Assembly: GCF_009617875.1 (NCBI RefSeq)
Contig: NZ_BLAV01000001.1
Location: 4,464,001 to 4,528,000, forward strand
Direction: 5' to 3'
From: Prolixibacter sp. NT017
GTDB taxonomy: Bacteria > Bacteroidota > Bacteroidia > Bacteroidales > Prolixibacteraceae
DNA: 64,000 bases
The notes below the pieces were generated by a model. That model had not been told where the DNA came from, ran no database searches, and was given only the letters and a program-made list of their open reading frames with translations. Each line of letters starts with the position of its first letter. Position 1 is the first letter of the stretch. The translations under genes were made by a program, and so were the position numbers. Below are positions 47,517 through 56,933 of the stretch, piece after piece.

Positions 47517-48200
47517 ATGTCTCTTGTCAACGATTTCATATCACTTTTCTTTCCCCAATTATGCGCTGGCTGTGGCGAACCTCTTGTTCATGGCGAAGAA
47601 GAGATTTGTATTCGTTGTCTGGCGGATCTTCCCCGAACGGGATTTGCCAGGTTTGCTGATAATAAAGTGGCCCAGGTTTTCTGGGGACGCATTCCGCTGG
47701 AGCACGCTGTTTCGCTTTGTTATTTCGAAAAGGGAAGCCGGTTGCAAAAGATGTTTCACCGGATGAAGTACCAGCGCGAACCGGGAGTGGGAAAAGTTCT
47801 GGGAAGAGAATTGGGAATCGAGTTATTCTCCAGTTCGATGTTCGAAACATTGGACGCGGTTATTCCGGTTCCGCTGCATCCAAAAAAACAAAAGAAACGC
47901 GGGTATAACCAGAGCGAGTACATTGCCAATGGTATTAGCGAGGTGATGAATATTCCGGTTATCAGCGATGTTTTAATTCGTAACGTGCATACTTCATCGC
48001 AAACGCGGAAGAGCCGTTACCACCGTTGGGAGAATGTGGAAGGTATTTTTCAGGTTACGAAACCGGAAAAACTTGGAAATCTGCATGTGCTGGTTGTCGA
48101 CGATGTGGTAACGACGGGGGCAACTCTCGAAGCCTGTTGTGCACCTCTGTTGAAAATTCCGGGTGTGAAAGTGAGCATTGCAACCCTGGCGTGTGCTTAA
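47517..48200 (+). CDS. comF: ComF-family phosphoribosyltransferase-like protein
   Basis: 227 residues. N-terminal zinc-binding cysteines (CAGCGE and CIRC, about 16-36), then RGYNQSEYIA near 128 and the PRPP loop VLVVDDVVTTGAT near 190. ComF proteins take part in DNA uptake or handling; in this group the role is unproved. Its stop overlaps that of the facing ubiX gene by 4 nt. Confidence 0.92.
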   Translation: MSLVNDFISLFFPQLCAGCGEPLVHGEEEICIRCLADLPRTGFARFADNKVAQVFWGRIPLEHAVSLCYFEKGSRLQKMFHRMKYQREPGVGKVLGRELGIELFSSSMFETLDAVIPVPLHPKKQKKRGYNQSEYIANGISEVMNIPVISDVLIRNVHTSSQTRKSRYHRWENVEGIFQVTKPEKLGNLHVLVVDDVVTTGATLEACCAPLLKIPGVKVSIATLACA

Positions 48201-48772
48201 TGGTCCGAATCTCCCGGCCAGCGGTAACTGTCGAGGTGGAGACCTGCCAGGTCAATAACCCGGTTAATGACTGTTGCGGCTGCTTCTTCTAGTGTTTCGG
48301 GGCGACTGTAGAAAGACGGACTGGCCGGACAGATAATGGCTCCTGCTTCAGTTAAGCGGGTCATATTCTGCAGATGGATGAGGCTGTACGGTGTTTCCCG
48401 GGGAACGAGAATCAGTTTTTTGCGCTCTTTCAACATCACATCGGCCGCGCGGGTAACCAAATCGTCTGAAACACCTGCGGCAATTCTCCCCATTGTTCCC
48501 ATCGAACAGGGCACAACCAGCATGGCATCGTAACCTGCCGAGCCGGAGGCAAAGGGCGCATAGAAGTCACTTTTCTGGTATTCGAGGAAAGGATATTCCA
48601 GAACCGGCGGTTCGCTGTTCAGTTCAAAGGACCAGATGTCGCGGGCATTGGTTGACATCACCACACCACAGGATTCAATTTGATCCTTAATGCTTTCCAG
48701 CTTTTTCAGCAATGTTGCTGCATAAATCGAGCCGCTTGCTCCGGTAACGGCAACCACCAGTTTTTTTCTCAT
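48197..48772 (-). CDS. ubiX: Flavin prenyltransferase
   Basis: 191 residues from the ATG at 48772; the longer open frame upstream lacks homology. Makes prenylated FMN for UbiD-type decarboxylases. Motifs: VVAVTGASGSIYAATLL at the start, VVPCSMGTMGRIAAGVSDDL near 92, and LILVPRETPYSLIHLQNM near 128. No UbiD in this window. Confidence 0.93.
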   Translation of the reverse strand: MRKKLVVAVTGASGSIYAATLLKKLESIKDQIESCGVVMSTNARDIWSFELNSEPPVLEYPFLEYQKSDFYAPFASGSAGYDAMLVVPCSMGTMGRIAAGVSDDLVTRAADVMLKERKKLILVPRETPYSLIHLQNMTRLTEAGAIICPASPSFYSRPETLEEAAATVINRVIDLAGLHLDSYRWPGDSDH

Positions 48773-48854
48773 GATACCAATTCTTCTCTTCCGGTTATCC
48801 GGGAAAGTGTTTACAGAAGAAACGAAAGACGGGGATAAAAGTTTCCTGCCAAAG

Positions 48855-49463
48855 TTACCAATCAATTTGATAAAACAACGTAGTCGTAATGGCCCGGCTG
48901 TATTGGTCGTCGCGTATATACACAAGTGATTGTCCGGGCAGATTCCGGATCGATGTTATCGAAATAGCGTAACGGATATCGACCTGGAGTTTGGGTAAAA
49001 CATTGAAGCGACCACCTGCCATTACATCCCAGGTATTATCTTTAAATGGCAATGTTTCCTGTGGAGGTAAATCTCCGTAATTATCGAATTCGCGGGAATT
49101 GACTAACCGGTTGTATGACACTCCTGCGAGTACTGAAAGCCAGTCTTCAGCCCGATAGCCGATGGTTACCGGCATTTCCATGTAGCCAAGACGCATCACA
49201 TATTTGCGCAACTCACCAGTTTTTGGATTGGGATTCATTCGGCTCCCTTTTTGGGTGTACTTTAATTCCATGCCGCTCCAGAGTTTCGGTGTCAGGTCAA
49301 TTTGCACCCATCCGCCGGCAACGATTCCGGCTTTGTTAAAGCCTGATGATAAATCTCCTTCCACCTGTGTGGCATTGAGTCCTCCCTGCAGACCGCCGTA
49401 AAATTTCTGCGCGTAAAGTGATGCAGGTAGCAGGAGCAGGAGAATAATGGATAGTTTTTTCAT
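48855..49463 (-). CDS. Outer membrane beta-barrel protein (PorT-like)
   Basis: 202 residues with signal peptide (ASLYAQ). Family-type start FYGGLQGGLNATQVEGD and even-spaced beta strands ending in FYQIDW mark an eight-stranded-type barrel of the Bacteroidota PF13568 group. Function unknown. It follows the sirtuin gene after 32 nt. Confidence 0.82.
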   Translation of the reverse strand: MKKLSIILLLLLPASLYAQKFYGGLQGGLNATQVEGDLSSGFNKAGIVAGGWVQIDLTPKLWSGMELKYTQKGSRMNPNPKTGELRKYVMRLGYMEMPVTIGYRAEDWLSVLAGVSYNRLVNSREFDNYGDLPPQETLPFKDNTWDVMAGGRFNVLPKLQVDIRYAISITSIRNLPGQSLVYIRDDQYSRAITTTLFYQIDW

Positions 49464-49495
49464 TTATCGGATTAATTGTCTGTTTATCGCAGACC

Positions 49496-50176
49496 TTAGT
49501 GTTTCAATATTCGTTGTAATTCGGCGACGCCGGCACCCGCTTTCATTGCTATAATGTGGATTTCCGGCGAGACCTGAAATGGCGGATTCGGGTCGATTAG
49601 GAAAACCGGCACATTTTCTCGCGTATAATTCAACAGCCCGGCTGCCGGGTAAACATTCAATGAAGTGCCAATCACCACCATGATATCCGCCGATTCAACC
49701 AACGCAACAGCATCGGGAATTGCGGTAACTGGTTCGCCAAACCATACCACGTGCGGGCGCAACTGACTTCCTTTTTCGCAACAATCTCCGGGCTTCAGTT
49801 CCCAGTTATCGAGATCGTAAACCAGAGATTCATCAACGGTGCTGCGTGCTTTCTTCAGTTCGCCATGCAAATGAAGCACATTTCGAGAACCAGCCCGTTC
49901 ATGCAAGTCGTCGATGTTCTGCGTAATGATTCGAACATCGTAATCATTCTGTAATTGGGACAGGCCTATATGTCCCGCGTTGGGCTCACACTCGAAAAGC
50001 TGCTTCCGTCGCTCGTTATAGAAGCGCAGGACCAGTTCTGGATTTCGTCGCCAGGCTTCCTGACTGGCCACTTCGGTCACATCGTACTGCTCCCATAAAC
50101 CTCCCATGTCGCGGAAAGTCTTAAGACCGCTTTCGGCTGAAATGCCAGCACCGGATAGTACTACCAGTCGTCTCAT
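49496..50176 (-). CDS. cobB: Sirtuin NAD-dependent deacylase, zinc ligands incomplete
   Basis: 226 residues. NAD site GAGISAESG near 10, FRDMGGLW, TQNIDDLHERAG near 85 and catalytic HLHGE near 103. Tyr53 and Arg56 (FYNERR) form the Y-x-x-R pair that in class III sirtuins binds succinyl or malonyl lysine. The zinc-ribbon cysteines are mostly missing: the first pair is replaced by KARST, and only GDCCEKGSQ remains on the second side. This occurs in related Bacteroidota sirtuins as far as I recall. Confidence 0.92.
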   Translation of the reverse strand: MRRLVVLSGAGISAESGLKTFRDMGGLWEQYDVTEVASQEAWRRNPELVLRFYNERRKQLFECEPNAGHIGLSQLQNDYDVRIITQNIDDLHERAGSRNVLHLHGELKKARSTVDESLVYDLDNWELKPGDCCEKGSQLRPHVVWFGEPVTAIPDAVALVESADIMVVIGTSLNVYPAAGLLNYTRENVPVFLIDPNPPFQVSPEIHIIAMKAGAGVAELQRILKH

Positions 50177-50289
50177 TGGCCCGATAACTCTTTAGGTTAA
50201 ATGTTCGTATGAAAATATACGAAGAATGAGTGAAACCATTATATGGATTCGATAAATCGATATCTTGTTGTTGTTCTAATTTTTACTGT

Positions 50290-51039
50290 ATGACACGGAA
50301 AAACCATGATCCGTATACCGAAATTGACCAGGCTTTTTTTGCTGATGGATACCGTTTAGCGGCGAGTAACCTGGAAGATAATTTGACCAGGGATTCGCTT
50401 TTGGCACATCTAAAAACGCAATATAGCGTTATCGATAGTCTATTGGAAGCTTTTCAGCATAGAGTCGAGTCCAGTGGCAGTCAAATCGATTGCCGGCGGG
50501 GGTGTTCATGGTGTTGTCATCAGCAGGTGTTGGTAATGCCGGCAGAGATGCTGTTAATCACTGACTATATCGGGACGAATTTCGATGATGAAACGAAGGA
50601 ATCGATTCTGAGTCTCGCTGTTGACAAAGATGAGAAAGTAAAAGGCTTAGTGGCTGAGAAGGCTTTGCAGGCAAAAATTCCGTGTCCGTTGCTCCAGGAC
50701 GGGAGCTGCAGCGTTTATCCGGTTCGGCCAATGGCGTGCCGAATTTATTTGTCCTCTAATCTGAATAGCTGTCTTCAGGAATTTCATCATCCCGAGAACC
50801 CGGATGTATATCCGGAGTTATTCGATTTTCCACTGCATGCGGGCCGAATGATGAACAGTGGATTAATTCATTACCTGAAAGAAAAAGGGATTTCGGTACA
50901 CGAAAACCGACTGGAAAAAATTCTGAGAGTACTGTTGGGAAATCCCGATAAGGGGAATAACTGGTTATCGGGGTCTGATGATTTCGGTGAAGGCCATGAA
51001 CAAGTTGAGGAAATTGTTCGGCTAAGAGAAAAAGCATAA
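50290..51039 (+). CDS. YkgJ-family cysteine cluster protein
   Basis: 249 residues from the ATG at 50290 (MTRKNHDPYTEID); a GTG at 50230 in frame is less likely. Cysteines in CRRGCSWCCHQQ and PCPLLQDGSCSVYPVRPMACR fit the YkgJ metal-binding family (zinc or iron). Function unknown. An insertion element begins immediately after the stop. Confidence 0.85.
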   Translation: MTRKNHDPYTEIDQAFFADGYRLAASNLEDNLTRDSLLAHLKTQYSVIDSLLEAFQHRVESSGSQIDCRRGCSWCCHQQVLVMPAEMLLITDYIGTNFDDETKESILSLAVDKDEKVKGLVAEKALQAKIPCPLLQDGSCSVYPVRPMACRIYLSSNLNSCLQEFHHPENPDVYPELFDFPLHAGRMMNSGLIHYLKEKGISVHENRLEKILRVLLGNPDKGNNWLSGSDDFGEGHEQVEEIVRLREKA

Positions 51040-51043
51040 AAAA

Positions 51044-52819
51044 GAGGCTGTCCAAAAAGTAAAATTGGACAGCCTTTGTTTTTGTTGTCGCTTTAAGGTT
51101 TGTATCTTAAAGGTGCTAATGACAACACGATCAAACGTACGATTTAAAAGTGTTACTTCCCAACAGTCGGTACTGTTTCCGGGTAACCTAAGCGATAAAA
51201 TAGCGGCTAATCACCCGGTTCGTCTGGTTAACCAGGTTGTTGACCAGTTAAACATAGACGATATTTTATCGACCTATAAAGGAGGCGGAACAAGTTCGTA
51301 TCATCCGCGGGTAATGATTAAGATACTGTTTTACAGTTATCTGAACAATGTCTATTCCTGCCGGAAAATAGAACGGCAACTTCAGGAAAATATCCATTAC
51401 ATGTGGCTTTCGGGTGAAGCAACGCCTAATTTCAGGACCATAAACAATTTCCGAAGTCAGAAATTAAAAAATAAAATCCATCAGTTGTTTGCCTCGATGG
51501 TTCGGTTGATGAACGAAATGGGGTACGTGAGCCTGGATGTACAATACATTGACGGGACAAAAATCGAAGCAACGTCAAATCGCTATACGTTTGTTTGGCG
51601 TGGCTCGGTTGAAAAATACAAGGATAAGCTTGAAGCCAAAATCGAAAAGGTATTAAAAGAGATTCAGGCAAGCATTGAAGTGGACTCAGCTTCCCCTGAA
51701 GAAGACCACCTGCCACAGCCGATTGATTCCGAACTGTTACAAAAGAAAATCAACCAGTTAAATGAACAACTCTCAAAACTGAACAGGAAACAGCAAAAAC
51801 AGTTGAAACAACTGGAATCGGATTCCCTGCCCAAACTGAAAAAATACAAACAGCAACTCGAAACCCTGGGGCAAAGGAACAGCTACTCGAAAACCGATAC
51901 CGATGCCACCTTCATGCGCATGAAAGAGGATCATATGAAAAACGGGCAGTTAAAGCCTGCTTACAATACTCAAATCAGCACGGAGAACCAGTTTATTACC
52001 CATTTTTCACTCCATCAACGTCCCGGCGATACCGCCACCCTGATACCGCACCTTGACCATTTTGGAGCACTTTACAACAGGCGATCATCCACGGTGATTG
52101 CCGACTCAGGCTATGGCAGCGAAGAGAACTACCAATATCTGGAAAATCAGGACATAAAAGCCTTTGTCAAGTACAACTACTTTCATAAAGAACAAAAAAG
52201 AAGTCAAAGAAATAATGCTTTTTTGCCAGCAAACCTGTATTATAATAAGGAAAAGGATTTTTATGTCTGTCCCATGGGACAACGCATGAACAGGGTGAGT
52301 AACAACAGGCGCAAAACACAGTTGGGATATCAATACCAGGTGAGTATCTACCAGTCACAAAATTGCACCGGATGCCCGCTTCGGGGGCTGTGCTATAAAG
52401 CCATGGGGAACCGAAAGCTCGAAATCAACCACAAGCTAAATCGATTACGCCGGCTGGCAAGAGAAAGGTTAACCAGTGAAGAAGGCCTTTACCACCGCAG
52501 CATGCGCCCCATCGAACCGGAAGCGGTGTTTGGGCAGCTGAAATCAAACAACAAATTTAACCGGTTTACCCTCAAAGGATTATCCAAGGTGGAAGTAGAG
52601 TTTGGGTTAATGGCCATTGGACACAACTTGAGGAAGTTAGTGGCCCTAACTATGTCCAAACGTCCGAAAAATTCCGTTCCTTATACAATTATTTTCGTTT
52701 TTGAAGCAATATCCTGCACAAAAGCAGACATACAACAATGCCTACCAAAAATCAGGAAAATGTTCGGAACAATCAGGTTCGCTGCTTAAAAAATGAGGCC
52801 GCCCTTTTTGGACAGCCTC
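51044..52819 (+). mobile_element. IS1182-like insertion sequence
   Basis: About 1.78 kb with terminal inverted repeats GAGGCTGTCCAAAAAG (51044-51059) and its complement at 52804-52819. Outside these, AAAAAAGAG on the left faces CTCTTTTTT on the right, again complementary, with a 3-nt offset. No target duplication is obvious. The element carries one transposase. It lies between the convergent ykgJ-type and RRM genes, starting and ending within 10 nt of their stop codons. Confidence 0.88.
51119..52789 (+). CDS. IS1182-family transposase (DDE type)
   Basis: 556 residues from the ATG at 51119 (MTTRSNVRFKSV); the frame is open further upstream through the left end. N-terminal domain DUF772-like (HPRVMIKILFYSYLNNVYSCRKIERQL, split here: YLNNVYSCRKIE near 78) and a C-terminal DDE domain (VIADSGYGSEENYQYL near 325; RPIEPEAVFGQLKSNNKFNR near 463 with the Glu). 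Intact, so possibly active. Confidence 0.93.
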   Translation: MTTRSNVRFKSVTSQQSVLFPGNLSDKIAANHPVRLVNQVVDQLNIDDILSTYKGGGTSSYHPRVMIKILFYSYLNNVYSCRKIERQLQENIHYMWLSGEATPNFRTINNFRSQKLKNKIHQLFASMVRLMNEMGYVSLDVQYIDGTKIEATSNRYTFVWRGSVEKYKDKLEAKIEKVLKEIQASIEVDSASPEEDHLPQPIDSELLQKKINQLNEQLSKLNRKQQKQLKQLESDSLPKLKKYKQQLETLGQRNSYSKTDTDATFMRMKEDHMKNGQLKPAYNTQISTENQFITHFSLHQRPGDTATLIPHLDHFGALYNRRSSTVIADSGYGSEENYQYLENQDIKAFVKYNYFHKEQKRSQRNNAFLPANLYYNKEKDFYVCPMGQRMNRVSNNRRKTQLGYQYQVSIYQSQNCTGCPLRGLCYKAMGNRKLEINHKLNRLRRLARERLTSEEGLYHRSMRPIEPEAVFGQLKSNNKFNRFTLKGLSKVEVEFGLMAIGHNLRKLVALTMSKRPKNSVPYTIIFVFEAISCTKADIQQCLPKIRKMFGTIRFAA

Positions 52820-52826
52820 CTCTTTT

Positions 52827-53237
52827 TTAGTACCTTCTATCGGAGCGACGGTTGAAATCTCTGTTTCCACCATCCCGGTTAAAATCTCTGTTTCCACCCT
52901 CGCGACGGTAACCTCCTTCACGACGATATCCACCGCCACCACCACGGTTGCCTCCTTCACGACGGTAGCCACCGCGATCATCACGTCCGCCGCCTTCGCG
53001 GGGCGCTGATTTCTTAACGACAATTGTGCTGCCCTGAAGCTCTGATTCGTTCAGTTCACTGATTGCTTCATAAGCTTCCGGTTCATTAGGCATTTCAACA
53101 AATCCATATCTTTTGGAGTTCCCGGTTTCCCGGTCGAAGATAATTTTGGCGTAAGCAACTTCGCCATAGTGTGCAAAAAGATTCTCAAGGTCTTCGCTTG
53201 TAGTCTCGGAGCTCAGCTTTGCTACAAAAATGTTCAT
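52827..53237 (-). CDS. RRM-domain RNA-binding protein with Arg/Gly-rich tail
   Basis: 136 residues. Single RNA recognition motif with RNP2 IFVAKL (3-8) and RNP1 KRYGFVEM (42-49). The tail from residue 80 is low-complexity with repeats of YRREGG and NRDFNR, like RGG boxes. Bacteroidota often have several such proteins in place of Hfq; in Bacteroides thetaiotaomicron related proteins act on small RNAs controlling glycan use. The stop is 8 nt from the insertion element, so its original terminator may be altered. Confidence 0.93.
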   Translation of the reverse strand: MNIFVAKLSSETTSEDLENLFAHYGEVAYAKIIFDRETGNSKRYGFVEMPNEPEAYEAISELNESELQGSTIVVKKSAPREGGGRDDRGGYRREGGNRGGGGGYRREGGYRREGGNRDFNRDGGNRDFNRRSDRRY

Positions 53238-53492
53238 GATAAATAAAAATTATTAAATAAATAAAAGGGGTAATGAACGCGGTTAGAAGAGAGACAAGCA
53301 AAGCAAGTTTTTTTAGTTGGCTCACAGAACTTATTTCTAATCTATAAGTCAAAAGTAACCTAAAAATTTCAGATTGATACCAACCTTTGGTAAAGATTTT
53401 TTCAATTAAGTGTTAATTAACAAACCTATAGAATAATTTTCAAATCAACCGGATACAAGGACAAGCTGCCAATACGATCTGCCAATTTTCAT

Positions 53493-53500
53493 TACTTTTG
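53493..53500 (+). promoter_or_regulatory. -7 box directly ahead of dnaG
   Basis: TACTTTTG fits TAnnTTTG and ends 5 nt before the dnaG ATG, which implies a leaderless or nearly leaderless message. Confidence 0.4.
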
Positions 53501-53504
53501 CTTC

Positions 53505-55469
53505 ATGATTGATCAGGGTACGATACAACGCATACTGGACAGTTCCGAGATTGTGGACGTCGTTGGTGATTTTGTCACACTTAAACGGCGGGGAACCAAT
53601 TTCATCGGTTTGTGCCCGTTTCATAACGAGAAGACTCCTTCGTTTAATGTGTCGCCTTCCAAGGGAATTTATAAGTGCTTTGGTTGCGGAAAAGGAGGAA
53701 GTGTAGTCAACTTTGTGATGGAGCATGAGCACCTTTCGTATGTGGAAGCCCTGAAGTGGTTGGCAAAGAAATACAACATAGAGGTAAACGAACGGGAAGA
53801 AACGCCCGAAGATATTCAGGCCCGTAACGATCGCGAGAGCCAGATGATTGTCACATCGTTTGCACAGAAATATTTCACCAGCCAGCTTTGGGACAGTAAC
53901 GAAGGTCGGATTGCTGCATTGAGCTATTTCCGCGAACGCGGATTACGCGACGACATGGTCCGGAAATTCGAGTTAGGCTATTGTCCTTCCGGGAATGATG
54001 TTTTTACCCAGGAAGCCTTGAAAGCCGGCTATGAGATGAAATTCATGGAAAAGACCGGACTGACCATCAAGCGCGAAGATTGGATTCGCGACCGGTTCAG
54101 CGCCCGTGTCATGTTCCCTATTCATGGTGTTTCGGGGCGGGTAATTGCCTTTGGTGGCCGGACGCTTTCGCAGGATAAGAAAATAGCCAAATACCTCAAT
54201 TCACCGGAATCGGATATTTACCACAAAAGCCGTGTTCTATACGGGATTTTCCAGGCGAAGCGCAGTATTATTCAAAACGACAAGTGCTATCTCGTGGAAG
54301 GATATACCGATGTTATTGCTATGCATCAGTCGGGCATTGAAAACGTGGTGGCATCGTCGGGTACATCGCTGACAAGCGACCAAATCAGGTTGATTCGCCG
54401 GTTTACCAATAACATCACCATTATTTACGATGGCGACCAGGCAGGTATCAAAGCATCTCTGCGGGGAATTGATTTGGTGTTGGAAGAAGGGGTGAACGTT
54501 AAAGTGCTTCCGCTTCCGGAAGGCGAAGATCCCGATTCGTTTTCACGTTCCATGGGGTCTTCAGAGTTGCAGGAATACATCGACAAAAACGAAACCGATT
54601 TCATCAAGTTCAAAACGCAGCTATTGCTGGAAGGTACCGAAAACGACCCGATTACACGAGCGCGATTGACGACCGATATCGTTCGTTCGGTTTCGGTTAT
54701 CCCGGATGGAATTGTTAGGGCGGAATATCTGAAAGAGTGCAGTCGTTTGATGAATGTCCGGGAAGAGGTTCTGTACGAGGAGTTGCGGAAGCTGAAGCGC
54801 AAGCGCGACGACGAAATGTTTCGTAGAGAACAGCGGGTGCAGGTGCATCGTGAGAATATTCCGGAAGCACCAAATGTTGAAGTCAAGAAAGAGGCCGGAC
54901 CGGTTAGTAATCCGTGTGCCATCGAAGAGAGGGAAGTGCTTCGTATGATGTTGAAGTATGGCGACCAGAAGCTTTTCGAAGTAGAAAACGATGAAGGTGA
55001 AACCGAAGTAATCACCGTCGCGGACTATTTTATATCGGAACTGGATGCGGATGGCATCGAATCGGTCGACCCGGTGATTCGGCAGGTTTTCCAGGAATGT
55101 GATGAACATTTCGGTGAAGAAGGCTTCGAACCGCTGCGTTACTTTGTTCAGCATCCCGATTCATCTGTTAGTCAGCTTTGCTCCAATATTTTGTCGGAAA
55201 AATATACCGAAAGTCAGTTTTGGAAAAAGCAGGGAAGTTACGTCGAAGAGGAACACGATATCTTGTACATGCTGGTGCCCCGGTTGTTGCAGGAGTATAA
55301 ACTCCGGATGGTACGATTTCTCATCAACCAGGCTATCGACGAAATGAAAGAAGCAGCTAAAGGTGACGATTTTGAACAAATTGCCAATTTGCAGCGGAAT
55401 ATTCAGAATCTCAAATCGGTAGAGAAGGAGTTGTCGGATAAACTTGGCAAAAGGACCATTAATTTTTAA
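53505..55469 (+). CDS. dnaG: DNA primase
   Basis: 654 residues; makes RNA primers at the replication fork. Zinc-binding domain CPFHNEKTPSFNVSP and KCFGCGKGG (about 37-67), TOPRIM domain with VEGYTDVIAMHQSG near 264 and YDGDQAGIKA near 308, then the RNA polymerase core and a C-terminal DnaB-interacting region. ATG at 53505 matches the family start. Terminator follows. Confidence 0.97.
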   Translation: MIDQGTIQRILDSSEIVDVVGDFVTLKRRGTNFIGLCPFHNEKTPSFNVSPSKGIYKCFGCGKGGSVVNFVMEHEHLSYVEALKWLAKKYNIEVNEREETPEDIQARNDRESQMIVTSFAQKYFTSQLWDSNEGRIAALSYFRERGLRDDMVRKFELGYCPSGNDVFTQEALKAGYEMKFMEKTGLTIKREDWIRDRFSARVMFPIHGVSGRVIAFGGRTLSQDKKIAKYLNSPESDIYHKSRVLYGIFQAKRSIIQNDKCYLVEGYTDVIAMHQSGIENVVASSGTSLTSDQIRLIRRFTNNITIIYDGDQAGIKASLRGIDLVLEEGVNVKVLPLPEGEDPDSFSRSMGSSELQEYIDKNETDFIKFKTQLLLEGTENDPITRARLTTDIVRSVSVIPDGIVRAEYLKECSRLMNVREEVLYEELRKLKRKRDDEMFRREQRVQVHRENIPEAPNVEVKKEAGPVSNPCAIEEREVLRMMLKYGDQKLFEVENDEGETEVITVADYFISELDADGIESVDPVIRQVFQECDEHFGEEGFEPLRYFVQHPDSSVSQLCSNILSEKYTESQFWKKQGSYVEEEHDILYMLVPRLLQEYKLRMVRFLINQAIDEMKEAAKGDDFEQIANLQRNIQNLKSVEKELSDKLGKRTINF

Positions 55470-55497
55470 ACCCAAACAGATACTGATTGGTTATCTC

Positions 55498-55530
55498 AAA
55501 ACCACATAGCATCTTTGTGGTTTGTTTCCT
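55498..55530 (+). terminator. Terminator of dnaG
   Basis: AAACCACA (55499-55506) pairs with TGTGGTTT (55516-55523), followed by a T-rich tract. Confidence 0.6.
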
Positions 55531-55552
55531 TTTAATAAAAAAGAATTAGTTA

Positions 55553-56581
55553 ATGATATATGTAACCGGCGGGACCGGAATGCTGGGGGCTCATCTGCTC
55601 CATCGCCTCACAAAAAACGGCTATCAGGTGAGAGCCTTGAAACGAGAGACCAGCAACCTGAACCAGATACAAAAAATATTTTCTTACTATAGTTCGGAAG
55701 AAGAGGCCAAACAACTTTTAGCAAAGATTGAGTGGGTTGACGGTGACTTGCTCGATCGTGATTCGATAAAAGAGCATCTTGTTGGTGTCGATTTTATTAT
55801 CCATGCAGCAGCAATCGTTTCGTTTAACCGCGGGGATCGCAATGCGATGATTCATAGCAACGTTGAGGGAACAGCCAATCTGATTGATTTGGCAAAGGAA
55901 GCCGGAATCACTCGCTTTTGCCATGTAAGTTCTACTTCAGCTTTGGGAAATCCGCCCGAAGGAGTACCTGCTTCCGAAGAGCACGTTTGGAATAACAGCC
56001 GGAAACGGACTGCCTATGGCATGAGTAAATTCCTTTCCGAGATGGAAGTTTGGCGGGGAATGCATGAAGGCATGGAGGTGCTGATTGTGAATCCTGGTGT
56101 GATTATCGGCCCGGGAAACTGGGACAACGGAAGTCCTCAGCTTTTTAAGACCATTTGGAACGGCTTCCTGTTTTATACGAACGGGGGCACTGGTTTTGTC
56201 GATGTTCTCGATGTCGTTGAGGCAGTTGTTTCGATGATTGATCAGTCGCAGTGGGAGTCGGCAAAAAACGAACGATATGTGTTGGTAGCCCGAAATGTCA
56301 GGTTTCGCGAATTCTTTAACCTGGTTGCTGACAATCTGGGAAGAAAGCGACCTGTTATTCCGGCTGGAAAATGGGTTTTGGCAATTGGCTGGCGCGTCGC
56401 TCTGTTTGTATCCTGGTTTAGTTCCTCGAGGCCAGCTATCACCCGCGATAGTGTCAGTAGTTCCAACGAGATGAGTCACTATGACGGTTCCCGTATCACC
56501 CGGGTTGTTCCGTTTCAGTACACTGCAGTGGAAGAAAGCGTAGCCAGGGTATCGAAAATTTTTCTGAAAGAGCATCGCTAA
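55553..56581 (+). CDS. NAD-dependent epimerase/dehydratase (extended SDR)
   Basis: 342 residues. Rossmann motif VTGGTGMLGAHLLHRL at the start, HAAAIVSF near 84, and the catalytic pair in AYGMSKF (Tyr and Lys, near 155). Resembles dihydroflavonol-4-reductase-like and 3-beta-hydroxysteroid-type SDRs; substrate unknown. Starts 83 nt after dnaG, with a terminator between. Followed by the tandem small-RNA-like units. Confidence 0.88.
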   Translation: MIYVTGGTGMLGAHLLHRLTKNGYQVRALKRETSNLNQIQKIFSYYSSEEEAKQLLAKIEWVDGDLLDRDSIKEHLVGVDFIIHAAAIVSFNRGDRNAMIHSNVEGTANLIDLAKEAGITRFCHVSSTSALGNPPEGVPASEEHVWNNSRKRTAYGMSKFLSEMEVWRGMHEGMEVLIVNPGVIIGPGNWDNGSPQLFKTIWNGFLFYTNGGTGFVDVLDVVEAVVSMIDQSQWESAKNERYVLVARNVRFREFFNLVADNLGRKRPVIPAGKWVLAIGWRVALFVSWFSSSRPAITRDSVSSSNEMSHYDGSRITRVVPFQYTAVEESVARVSKIFLKEHR

Positions 56582-56670
56582 TCCAATTACAACTACCGTA
56601 GACTTGCATTAACGATATTTAAGTAGCGTTGAATTTACTTAACGTAATATTGTTGCACCTTTGTTCTCAA

Positions 56671-56758
56671 GGAAGAGCAAGTTTTTCATTGATATGTTAG
56701 AGTTAGTTGGTTTAGTCAGTTAGGTTTTACAAAGCCGGGTTCCCAGCCCGGCTTTTTT
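56671..56758 (+). ncRNA. Tandem small-RNA-like unit A
   Basis: First of four related units. 5' hairpin GGAAGAGCAAGTTTTTC (with one G-U pair), three GTTAG words, and terminator AGCCGGG/CCCGGCT (56733-56753) with six T. Upstream CACCTTTG (56655-56662) resembles the -7 box. The most diverged copy in the middle region. Confidence 0.65.
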
Positions 56759-56836
56759 ATGGTCTAAAGCGAGGTTTAACTTTCTTTAATACCTGTTTAA
56801 ACGGGTTAACAGAAAAAACGGGCATCTTTGTTAACA

Positions 56837-56933
56837 GGAAAAGCAAGTTTTTTCATAGGAATCTTTAAGTTAGGTTAGTTTGGTTTAGTTAGGTTAGGTT
56901 ATTAAGAAGTCGGGTTCCCAGCCCGACTTTTTT
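56837..56933 (+). ncRNA. Tandem small-RNA-like unit B
   Basis: Hairpin GGAAAAGCAAGTTTTTTC, conserved CATAGGAATC, a C-free tract with four GTTAG words, then terminator AGTCGGG/CCCGACT (56908-56928) and T-run. Upstream is a block shared with unit C (from GGTTTAAC at 56773) including CATCTTTG as -7-like box (56823-56830). Confidence 0.7.

Noticed and set aside
48773..48925. N-terminal extension of UbiX
   Set aside because: The extra 51 residues have no resemblance to the family; the ATG at 48772 gives the standard start.
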